The notes under the pieces are model-generated. The model had not been told where the DNA came from. It did no database searches and worked only from the letters and a program-made list of their open reading frames with translations. Source: Helianthus annuus (taxonomy: Eukaryota; Streptophyta; Magnoliopsida; Asterales; Asteraceae). Taken from it: a DNA stretch of 64,000 bases. The stretch is from NCBI RefSeq assembly GCF_002127325.2, contig NC_035434.2:149603692-149667691 (forward strand). The letters run 5' to 3'. The position numbers and the translations under genes were made by a program. Below are positions 14,401-21,885 of the stretch, in pieces. Numbering within the stretch: position 1 is the stretch's first letter; the number at the start of each line of letters is the position of its first letter.

Positions 14401-15877
14401 CATCCAATCATCCACCACATATCAGTATCAACCTAAAAGCTTAGAATGTACAGAACATACCAAAATACAATTCTTCCCCTCTAACAACAATCTCTGTGAA
14501 ATCACCATCCCTCTAGCAGTCTAGGCCATCCCTCTGAATCATACTTCTTATCGCAACCACTTTATCAATCTAAACCTGAACTATACAAAGAAGCTGTTGG
14601 CTTCGTACTCGCAGGCCTTGTGGGCCCTACGTGGGCTTAACTTGGGGAGCAAGTTTGCTAAACCCTAACTAGTCTCTATAGATATAATCTATGTACTCGT
14701 AATTTGATTATCACCTCAATAAATCTATGTGTTCGTCTATTGCTTTTGCATTTTGTGTTCGTGTTCCTGTGTGCTTGATCCTAACTGAAGCTGGGATCAT
14801 TAAACCTTCTAGCACCCTATAAGTCTATCACCTATCAGTCTATCACAGTGTTTGACATCCTGTGTCATATTACCCTTAAACTTCAAGTCCATAGAAAGAA
14901 AGAATCAAGTAAATTTCGAAAACTACAACTACCTTAATGCTATAGTTACATTCATTGAGGTTCACACCAAATTAGCATTAGGCAACAACAGGTTCCAAGC
15001 ACTTAACAAACAGTATAATATCAACTAATTCAAACTAGAAACTACATATCACAACAAATTCAGGGCCGGCCCTGGGGGTGGGCGGGGAGGACCACCAGCC
15101 AGGGCCCGATATTTCGGAGGGCACGCTATTTTTAGAAAAAAACCCGATATGTATACGTAAAAACTTCTTTTTTAATAGGGTGTACCTATACAAACACCAA
15201 CATAGGCCCACTTACAAAACTATTCTTATACTTTAGATTAGTTATTAGCCCATTGGCATTAGCTTTAGACCTTTATTGAGCCCAATACCCAAATTCGTTA
15301 AAGCCTAAGGGCACTTTTTTTGGAGCTCGAACAGGGTACACAAATTCTCAGGGCCGGCCCTGAACAAATTGATAGCAAAAAAACGAAGATATGCCTAAAA
15401 GTCATCATAACAGTTCACAACCAAAATTTCCGATATCAGCAAGTGAATATTGAGAACTACAATTACACTAATACTACAGTTACATTCATTATAAGGTTTA
15501 CACCAAATTAGCATTAGGCAGCAACAGGTTTCTAACTTCACAAACAGTATAATATCAACTAATCCAAACTAACAACTACATATTACAACAAATTGATAGC
15601 AAACTAACCGAAGATCATACCTAAAAGTCATCCTAATGATTCAAAACCAAAATTTCCTATATCAGCAATCCAGAAATCATTAACATACACACATTCACAT
15701 ACATATACAAACAAAGTAAGATCAAAATCATACATCACGAAACTGTAGCAAACCGAGTTCACCGAGATACGAAACCGCACGGTGAGCAGATTCAACAGGA
15801 ATGATCAACTGAACGAACGTCATCTTCTCGGACCGCATCAGATCCATTTCCGGCAAATTCTTCAACCATTGCATCAT
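1..15877 (-). CDS. VHA-a1: V-type proton ATPase subunit a, VHA-a1-like (18 exons, 3' end cut by window)
   Basis: Subunit a of the V0 sector forms the proton half-channels of the vacuolar-type H+-ATPase. Exons assembled by splice sites (minus strand, in order): 15877-15734, 12613-12569, 12238-12116, 11981-11874, 10950-10834, 10761-10588, 9367-9230, 8550-8443, 8303-8196, 8091-7943, 7271-7118, 3263-3103, 2999-2793, 1693-1510, 768-685, 609-416, 323-264, 174-<1. All junctions are GT-AG and the phases join into one frame of 810 codons with no stop; the family is about 820 aa, so only about 10 codons are missing. The start was taken at [19 protein letters not shown] because an in-frame Met pair (15877 and 15874) precedes the conserved MDLMRSE block; the exact Met is uncertain. 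From memory of the family, [18 protein letters not shown] and GYENILIR match the plant a1 (TGN/early endosome) isoform better than tonoplast a2/a3. The isoform call is an inference. Confidence 0.95.
907..1225. mobile_element. MULE-like MITE in VHA-a1 intron 14
   Basis: The two ends are inverted copies starting GAGTAAAGTAMACGGATGG and run for roughly 45 bp. The 9 bases on each side (898-906 and 1226-1234) match at 8 of 9 positions, the target duplication length of Mutator-like elements. Internally a motif around GATGGTCCCTGTGGTTTGCA recurs in tandem. No coding capacity. Confidence 0.8.
1918..2575. repeat. Degenerate tandem repeat, about 25-30 bp unit, in VHA-a1 intron 13
   Basis: More than 20 loosely spaced copies of a unit centred on AAAATTACGATTTTGCCC occur here, alternating with short CT-rich or CAGCT-like spacers. 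The array lies just inside the Helitron-type terminus at 2761, so it probably forms the body of that non-autonomous element. Confidence 0.7.
2731..2761 (+). mobile_element. Helitron 3' terminus (hairpin + CTAG) in VHA-a1 intron 13
   Basis: A GC-rich hairpin GCCCCGCAACGCGGGCGGGG is followed 7 bases later by CTAG and a flanking T, the canonical Helitron 3' end. The 5' TC terminus could not be placed with confidence but should lie between about 1700 and 1900. The element sits 31 bases from the exon 13 donor at 2792 without disturbing it. Confidence 0.65.
3397..3430. repeat. Duplicate of the exon 12 splice-acceptor region
   Basis: This stretch repeats the sequence at 3243-3273, including CATAAAGCTCCCAAGTTTCTG, with two or three substitutions. 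The original spans the intron 11 acceptor and the first codons of VHA-a1 exon 12. The copy lies 155 bp upstream in the intron on the transcript. Confidence 0.75.
3436..5880 (+). mobile_element. LTR-like block (solo LTR or LTR fragment), unclassified, in VHA-a1 intron 11
   Basis: A 2.4-kb block without coding capacity. It has a cluster of TGCAC..GTGCA palindromes (4338-4630), then a TATA-like CCCTATATAAC (about 4640), a UTR-like T-rich tract, and a region near 5745-5800 resembling the 3' end of Tat-type gypsy LTRs. No matching second LTR or target duplication was found, so boundaries are approximate. Confidence 0.4.
4338..4630. repeat. Cluster of TGCACGRCCGTGCA palindromes upstream of a TATA box
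   Basis: At least six perfect or near-perfect copies of the 14-bp palindrome TGCACGGCCGTGCA or TGCACGACCGTGCA, plus half-sites (GTGCAC), occur in under 300 bp, irregularly spaced. A TATA-like box follows at about 4640. A similar site lies before another TATA box at about 54160. Confidence 0.8.
6363..6960. mobile_element. hAT-like MITE in VHA-a1 intron 11
   Basis: The ends are inverted copies of TAGGCCTGTAAACGAACCGA with a few changes, and the interior is a long imperfect palindrome rich in TTCGTTTATGTTCATG-type repeats. Flanking 8-mers (6355-6362 GGAACCGA and 6961-6968 GCCACCGA) match at 6 of 8 positions, fitting an old hAT target duplication. Confidence 0.7.
7382..7808. mobile_element. Fold-back MITE with about 200-bp arms in VHA-a1 intron 10
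   Basis: Nearly the whole element is an inverted repeat: the left end RAGTAAAATGCCATTTTCGT returns in reverse complement at the right end, and AAAGGGCAATTCG / CGAATTGCCCTTT flank a short central loop. The 9-bp flanks match at about 7 of 9. Transcribed in the intron it would form a long hairpin. Confidence 0.75.
8381..8426. repeat. Poly-A tract followed by (CA)n in VHA-a1 intron 8
   Basis: A run of more than 30 A residues is followed by a short CACACACA run, 17 bases from the exon 8 donor side. On the transcript strand it is poly-T/GT. Length is likely variable. Confidence 0.9.
8726..9144. mobile_element. hAT MITE, copy 1, in VHA-a1 intron 7
   Basis: Ends are TAGGGGTGAGCAG and, inverted, TAGGGGTGTGCAC. 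A perfect 8-bp target duplication CATACAAG flanks them (8718-8725 and 9145-9152). The interior repeats AACCGAACC/AAACCG motifs. Confidence 0.9.
9408..10191. mobile_element. Non-autonomous TIR element with poly-G core in VHA-a1 intron 6
   Basis: The inverted ends contain CGTACGAAACGTACG, itself near-palindromic, followed on each side by AAAGTGGCGGTGKCATTTTGG and arrays of TAGAGTAATTTT. The centre has G runs of about 20 bases (near 9781, 9828, 9945, 9975). Exact target duplication not resolved; sequence just outside the ends is similar (AAAAAYAAARTTA), so the TIR may extend a little further. Confidence 0.65.
9779..9996 (+). repeat. Poly-G tracts, G-quadruplex candidates
   Basis: Four G-rich runs separated by TTAGGTTTTTT-type spacers occur on the plus strand, which is the template strand of VHA-a1. 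The spacing and long runs permit several intramolecular G-quadruplexes. Run lengths may be affected by sequencing error. Confidence 0.8.
11143..11779. mobile_element. hAT MITE, copy 2 (diverged), in VHA-a1 intron 4
   Basis: Left end AGGGTGTGCACGG and inverted right end GGGTGAGCAGAAAACC match the termini of the 8726-9144 element, with the same AACCGAACC-type interior. It carries a 41-bp internal tandem duplication near 11338-11419 and a poly-T tract at about 11730. The target duplication has decayed. Confidence 0.65.
12662..12712. repeat. Poly-A and (GA)n microsatellite in VHA-a1 intron 1
   Basis: About 25 A residues followed by a GAGAGA run. Simple sequence only. Confidence 0.9.
14590..14810 (+). 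mobile_element. Possible short copia-type LTR/TRIM fragment in VHA-a1 intron 1
   Basis: Begins TGTTGGCTTCGTACTCGCAG and contains a TATA-like stretch, an AATAAA-like site (CAATAAATC) and a GT-rich tail, in the order expected for a short LTR. No clean end or target duplication was found, so this is a weak call. Confidence 0.3.
14911..15661. repeat. About 224-bp tandem duplication in VHA-a1 intron 1, first copy split by a hAT MITE
   Basis: The sequence around TTAGCATTAGGCARCAACAG and AGTATAATATCAACTAATYC occurs twice, at about 14911-15440 and 15441-15661. Removing the 302-bp MITE and its 8-bp duplication from the first copy makes them collinear with a 224-bp period. The second copy therefore shows the empty insertion site. 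Confidence 0.85.
15061..15362. mobile_element. hAT MITE with CAGGGCCGGCCCTG termini
   Basis: Both ends are CAGGGCCGGCCCTG, a terminus that is itself a perfect palindrome. The target duplication AACAAATT (15053-15060 and 15363-15370) is a perfect 8 bp, as for hAT elements. The uninterrupted paralogous site is at 15587-15594. The 302-bp interior has no ORF. Confidence 0.93.
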
Positions 15878-16335
15878 ATCTGCTAAACCTAACAGATTCC
15901 TGTAACTAAATCTCAACAAATACCGATCAACGAATGCTAAACTTCAGATATCCAGGATTAGAGATCCGTTTCCGGTAAATTCTTCCACAATTTGATCTTA
16001 TTTGCTAAACCTAATTAATTCCTGTAACTAAAACTGAACAAACATCGATCGATGAATGCTAAATTTCAGATAAAATTCTTCAAGAATTTGATGTTATTTG
16101 CTAACCTCCTGTTTACTAAAAGTGAAGAAATGTTGATGGATGAATGGTGAAATTCAGAAATCTAGGGCTAGATCTTGAGATCTGGAGTGTGTGAATTGAT
16201 AGTGCGTGCAGTTTTTGTGGATCTGAAAATGCATATGATGCGGAGAGTTTAGTGTGTTTTGGGCAGGCAGATGTCAACTAACTGCCTCTACACTGGAATT
16301 TGCGTTATGGTTTCCTTTATGTATGGGTTACTTTG
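15878..16335 (-). promoter_or_regulatory. VHA-a1: Presumed 5'UTR and promoter region of VHA-a1
   Basis: This follows directly upstream of the start codon. It holds three imperfect repeats of a segment like GATCCGTTTCCGGTAAATTC and TAACTAAAACTGAACAAA (about 15890-16130). No unambiguous TATA box was found. The assignment rests on position alone. Confidence 0.4.
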
Positions 16336-16935
16336 CCACAATGATAATCTTACTCACTCTCCATTAAACATTGGTGTGGATTCCTTTTGAGAAAAGTCAT
16401 GATAATTAACATTTTGGAATGCGACACATGGTGGTTAAGTGGCGTGCTTCATAGTCAAAAGATACGAGTTAAAATACTCGTAATGTAAAGGTTAAAGTGT
16501 ATATATCCTACTAGGATTTCTTTGGTAAAAAAATTTTATAACAGTTCGAGAGTTCACTAACACTCTATTCCCGAGTTCACTTAACGAGGAAAAGAAAAGT
16601 ACAATGAAGAAAGGAAAACAAAAAAATGATGTCTTTCCTTCCATTTCTTTTTTTTTTTCCTTCCTTAAATAAAACTTAGGAACACAACATGTTTTATTTT
16701 CCTTTCTTAAATGAGGCACCGAAACACAAAATATTTTTACTTTCTTTCTATTTTCTTTCCTTCCATAATAATATTTTGGATCGTTGTCTCTTTGTTCTAT
16801 CGGTATTTGCTTTTACTCGTTTATGGTAGTTTTTTTTATGAATAGTGATTTAAGACATGGACTACGTGATAACAACTCATGTATCACACATCAGTATTAT
16901 TCTTTTTATGAGATTTTGAGTCTGATAACATTTAC
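16336..16935. other. Intergenic AT-rich DNA, no feature recognised
   Basis: Contains poly-pyrimidine runs (TTTCCTTCCTT near 16630-16760). No gene, RNA or clear element end was found. Confidence 0.6.
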
Positions 16936-17249
16936 GGGCTCTTTGTTTACCTCTTAATGAGGCTCTTAATGGTTCAGACCTCTTACTAGTTCAGCACTTA
17001 ATGATTCGGAATGTTTGTTTCACGAGCAGATGTCTAAATGGTTCAGACATTTGCCTGTGAATGATTAAACATTATACAGAGTCTGAATGGTTAAGACCTC
17101 TAATCTGAATTGGTCAGACATTTGCCTCTAAACGGTTAAGCATTATACATGCTCTTAATGGTTCAGACATCTTACTGGTTCAGCACTTAATGATTAAGAC
17201 ATCTTACTGGATCAACACTTAACCATTCAGAAGTTGTCAAAACAGCCCC
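16936..17249. mobile_element. Possible MITE with repeated TGGTTCAGACAT motif
   Basis: Ends GGGCTCTTTG and, inverted, GGGGCTGTTTTG form a weak TIR of the GGGGCTGTTTG type. The interior repeats AATGGTTCAGACATYTTACT and ATGATTAARCATTATACA several times. No target duplication found. Confidence 0.4.
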
Positions 17250-17780
17250 TTAGAGTATTTGTTCTAAATAAGATAACGTATAGATTATAGGGATGTCTTC
17301 TATATGTTTAAGCATTAAGGTTGATGGTTAATATTTTTAGGCATTGGTCATTCGTAATGAGCTCACCGATTCAGTTTTCGTAAGTCTAGTTAGCAGTCCT
17401 GATTTACTTGTACTTATTTGAAATTTGCACAGTAAAAAAAGAACACGTTAAAATATAAAGGAGAGAATAAGATATGTATCATGGTCGTGAGTTTATGCTT
17501 AAGGAGTTTTTAATTTCCCGTCATCATATGTTAAGTAATAGTTCCTTTTTAGTTGGGTCGTTCTAACATTTTAATCAATCATTTTTTTAATCAAAACCCT
17601 GATAAGAACCTCTACATGTATCCACCTTGTCATTATGATGCAAATGTATATTTTGATCTGTAACTAAAGCAACTTGTCTTGGTAATTGAGTCATGCTCGT
17701 TTTGCATACATTATACTATACCTTCGAGTGTTAGTTAATCATTTTGGTGATGTTTCATTGTGTGTTTTTTTCTTCGCTGA

Positions 17781-18212
17781 TGTTGGATCGTCGTGTGACC
17801 CTAACGAGTCAATCTGAGTAGTTAATCATCAAAAACAAAGGCGGAATCAATGTAATTGATGTAAAACAGCTTGTTTCCTTCTAATTATCTTCTTATTGAT
17901 CAATCCTGAGCATTTTACAATTCAAATGACAAACGGACAGTACCTCGACTCAAAGACAATGATCTAATTTCGTTCCAAATGAACTAGGCACCTCGGTATT
18001 TATAAGCGAAGGCTAATTCCGCTTGAACCATTCACGCGGAATTAAGTTTCAAACGGAATTACCTAATTCCATGCGGAATTAGCTAATTTCGCTTGTAACT
18101 CTAATTCCATTTGAAATGTCTCAGGTTCCTTTCAAGCGGAATTACCTTTAATACCATTTTCTCGTTTTGCGTGCCCTGATCTATCTAGTATATTACAAGA
18201 CTCTATAAAGAC
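17781..18212 (-). mobile_element. copia element 3' LTR, major part (continues at 31314-31341)
   Basis: Starts TGTTGG; the other end of the same LTR, at 31341, finishes CCAACA, giving a perfect 6-bp terminal inverted repeat. With the inserted gypsy removed the LTR is 460 bp. A CpG-containing cluster of CGGAATTA / TAATTCCG repeats fills 18015-18150. The element lies on the minus strand, so this is its 3' LTR. Left flank is GCTGA; the partner target duplication is lost with the 5' end. Confidence 0.8.
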
Positions 18213-21200
18213 TGTCACACCCCGATATTCCACATATCACCGGTGGGCTCGGTGGGGAGTATAGTGACGTAGTTGATATCATCATGGTCAAACATACACA
18301 GAATAGCACAGCGGAAGTCTTGGAATAAAAATATTATTACAAACTCAAACGACTGAAAATATCAAAGTATTTATTATAGACGAGTCTGTAATATCAATCC
18401 ACAGGAGGATCATTACGGAATGTATAAAATGAAGCTTAACAGACTTTATGGCATCTTTAAGGATTTGCAAGATCCTCTTTTTCGACACCGAGCAACTCCC
18501 AGCCTATTACGAGTAGTACCTGCCACTTAGCCTTTTGAAAATACGTCAGTTTTCACTGGTAAATACGTTTTAACCGACTCATTTGAAAAGAGTTTATGAA
18601 AATTGATTTGAGTGCACAAGGCACAAAACCTTTTTAAAACTTGGGACAATTCTTAATAAAAATCTTGTATACTGAATTACATGTTTACCGTACATCTGGG
18701 GCCCAGTACAGAGACTGAGACATGATTAAACGACACACCACTTTTAAAACCCATAAAGGAGTTATCCCCAACATGTGGGTAATAATTTATTATTGGCATC
18801 TTTTCGGTGTATGCCTACACCCTGCGCATAAGTTGTGGCCATTTACAAATGAATGAGCCAAGGATATATCCAGGACACGGTCGTTAACCCCCAATGCTTA
18901 AGTCATTAACAGAACAGTATCAAAGCAGGTTTTGTGGATTTACTAACCACAATCTGGCATTTGATTGATCCACACCCGACCAAGCGGTATTAATCTACCG
19001 TATCCCAAGCCCGTATAGGGGAAAATAAGTTAAAAGTATTTACCTGAGCTAACACTTGATTCACAGCAAAATAACTCAGTCGTATCCAATCTATCTAAAT
19101 GCAGGTAGCTTTTACCGGGTGGCTCTAGTCTGGAGTGATGGTAATATATAACCAAATTCAGAATGCTAATGGTCTTATTTAAGTCATAGACTTAGACCGG
19201 CTAGCTTGAAGTATCTAAAGCGGTACGACACGCTAGATTAAGCGATGACCGGAATAGAACGTTATTTAGACCCAACAAGTTTGGATACTTGTATAATATG
19301 GGTAAACTAAACACATTCCGGATTTTGAGACAAAAACGATAAGGTTAAACCCGTTTCGGCAATTTTTACGTAAACTAGTTACATAAACCGATCCGAACGC
19401 GTAAAATGCGTAACGGGTAACCAAATGAATCATATACAAGTTCCATATGTTATTATGCTTAGAATATGTCAATACATCAGTAGGATGTCAACATATATGC
19501 CCAAAAAGTATTTAAAACCATTTTAAGTCCCGTAAGGGCTTTTTGGTCATTTTAATATTTATAAAAGAGATTTTATAACAAACTGAAGTTCTGGTCCTTT
19601 CTAATCAGTAAAAATATTTATTTTATCTCATTACAACAGTAAGATATCATACATATGTGAGGTTTACCATTTATGGCCAAACTATGTCCCGAAAGGGCAT
19701 TTTGGTCATTTTACATATGCTTTTACGGGCATTTTGGAAGTCTGAGTTCTCGACTTATACCTACTATAATAATATTAAAATTTGTTTAAGAATTCGGTAG
19801 GTAGCAAGTCTTAGGTGTTAATTATGGTTTAAAACCATACTATGCACCTAAATAGCGTAAAAATCGCTAATTGACGATCATTAAGGGGTTTTATGGAACT
19901 CTGAGATTTTGATTAGTTTTGAATGCTCAAAAATAATTTATTTAATGTATAAAATCAGTAGGAAAAGGTTTGGCATTCAAATCATTTGTAAATCTCATTT
20001 TATGCGTGAAAAGGGTATTATCGTCATTTATCGAATTAATACAAGAACTCTATGATATGATCAGTTTATAATCTGATCAATAACTCCAACAATCCCTAAA
20101 AATAATATCTTAACAGTAGGTAATGAGTTTTGGGTCAAAAACCAAGTTTAAACATGCTTTATGCAAGATATCGTAATTTACTTAGTTAAAAGCTTCTAAT
20201 TACGATATCGGGCATAACTCCTATTTGGGACCAAGAACTGATGTCAAATTTTCGGGACAAGCTTATATATCCATAACAAAGGTTTTTGTCCTCTCATATT
20301 TCTAAAAATCTCATTCCTATGTCAAAAGGGCAAAATGGGCGTTTATAAGCATAATAGCGGAAACTAGCGTATAATTCAAACCACAAGGAACCATGCAATA
20401 TAACTCTAGAGGGTTATACTACTGAATAATATGGTCCTAATGGAAGCTTAAAACATGTGAGAATCAAGCTTAATCGGGTCAGAACTGAAAAGTCAAAGCA
20501 TAGTCAAGCTTTTGCGACTTTCGGTTAACATCTGCCCTTAGATGATTAATTGTCGGATTAGGACTGATAAAACATGTTTATATAATCATTACCAAGTCAT
20601 TAGAATGTTATAATATAATTTAGAACCTCTGGTTTATTAATTAGAATCATTTTTGTCATTTCTGTCCAGTTTGACTTTTTGTCAAACTACTTTGACCCGA
20701 CAATTAACCAGTCAAACGAAATAATTAGGAGACACCCTTACAGGGGTTAATCACCTATACTAATGTGGTTTCATAACCACTTTCAATTTGGTCAGTGGTT
20801 AAGCCACATGTAATTAAAACGAAAGTCAAACTGATTAAGCACTAAGTTTGACTTTTAAGCAATTAAGCTAAATTAATTAACTAAACAAGTAGTTAGAGAC
20901 TTACTAATGGTCCTAGCAATCTTTTCTACACTTGAAAGTCTTCTCCTTACTGTTGGAAGCTCCAGATTAAGTCCCACAATGGAATGTTGCAAGTGTGAGT
21001 TATGATCACTAGAGGAGGTTCACTTATATAGTGATTTCTATGGTTCTTGATGGCTTCCAGGTGTTTTAGGATGTTAAGAGATCATCCCAAGTGTCCTAGC
21101 TAGAGGTTTAAACCGACATATAGCTCCAAACATCGTTACAAACTAGATTAAGGCGGTGGAACAGCCAAACCCGCAGCTGTCCAGCTCTTTCTGTTCAGCG

Positions 21201-21868
21201 AAGGCCGTCGCGTAGCGCGACGGCAAAAGGCTTCAGGCTCGCGCTACGCGAGTGCCTAGGTTACCAGCTCAACCAGTTTTAAAGCTGGCAATTTCAGTCC
21301 CTGCACCTTTTAAACGTGGTTTTAACTTTGTTTCTTGAACTTTTGGCCCTCTAACTTGATTTTTAAGGACTCCAACTCATAACCAAACATCGTTAAGTCC
21401 CCGGTAAATTTTGTGATCACCCCAAAAGGCCTTAAATTTCAACATTGACGCTTTTAACCCCTCGTATACGAATACTGTCATAACTTTCTCATACTTTATC
21501 GAAACCTCGTGAAATTTTTATCACACATTCTTGTGAGTATAATTTATCATTACAAAGCTTTGGGTCCGCTAAAAGATCACTCAGAGGTATAGCTTAAACA
21601 CGTTGACACATTTAGCCCCTGTAGTTTGTAATTCCTCGCTTTCTTTCACAATTAGTTTTGTATGATCCATGACTTATTCGTTTGAAGGTATAAACATCTT
21701 GTAGGGCTATTTTAAAAATATATTTATCCATTGTTGACATTCTGGATCCTTATATTCATGCAGTTTCCTTGTTTGTCAACTTTAGCCCTTCTAATTCAGT
21801 CCTTTACACGTTTAAAGTCCATGACACGTGTCGATATAATATTGGACATGAATTTTCGAGGTGTTACA
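18213..21868 (-). repeat. Left LTR (3' LTR) of the 13.1-kb gypsy element
   Basis: On the minus strand it begins TGTAACACCTCG and ends GGGGTGTGACA. A TATA box (minus strand CACTATATAAGTG) lies at about 21023-21033, about 840 bp from the U3 start. Two perfect CpG-rich hairpins lie about 170-230 bp upstream of it: 21204-21224 (9-bp stem, TAG loop) and 21238-21252 (6-bp stem, CTA loop). Apparent ORFs inside it occur identically in the other LTR and are not genes. Confidence 0.95.
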
Positions 21869-21885
21869 TCCTCACCCCCTTAAAA
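21869..21885 (-). other. Polypurine tract of the 13.1-kb gypsy element
   Basis: On the minus strand TTTTAAGGGGGTGAGGA directly abuts the 3' LTR start TGTAACA. This is the position and composition of a plus-strand primer. Confidence 0.85.

Larger units (their letters stand above)
7943..15877 (-). other. VHA-a1: VHA-a1 exons 1-10: cytosolic N-terminal domain (residues 1-405)
   Basis: Exons 1 to 10 encode the cytosolic arm that contacts the peripheral stalks and carries the isoform-specific targeting information. Residues 1-48 (exon 1) hold MDLMRSEKM and the block ending LGLLQFRD. Residues 49-63 (exon 2) are [15 protein letters not shown]. Residues 64-140 (exons 3-4) are charged and heptad-like, consistent with the known coiled-coil arm. 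Residues 141-179 (exon 5) are acidic and variable. Residues 180-283 hold [10 protein letters not shown] and [18 protein letters not shown]. Residues 320-355 hold KKCLVGEGW. Exon 10 ends inside a Gly codon completed by exon 11. The first intron (12614-15733) is 3.1 kb and contains a tandem duplication and a hAT MITE. Confidence 0.9.

Noticed and set aside
19266..19472. Open frame of 68 codons repeated identically at 28706-28912
   Set aside because: The pair exists because both lie at the same place in the two LTRs. No known motif, and the strand matches LTR U5/R non-coding DNA.
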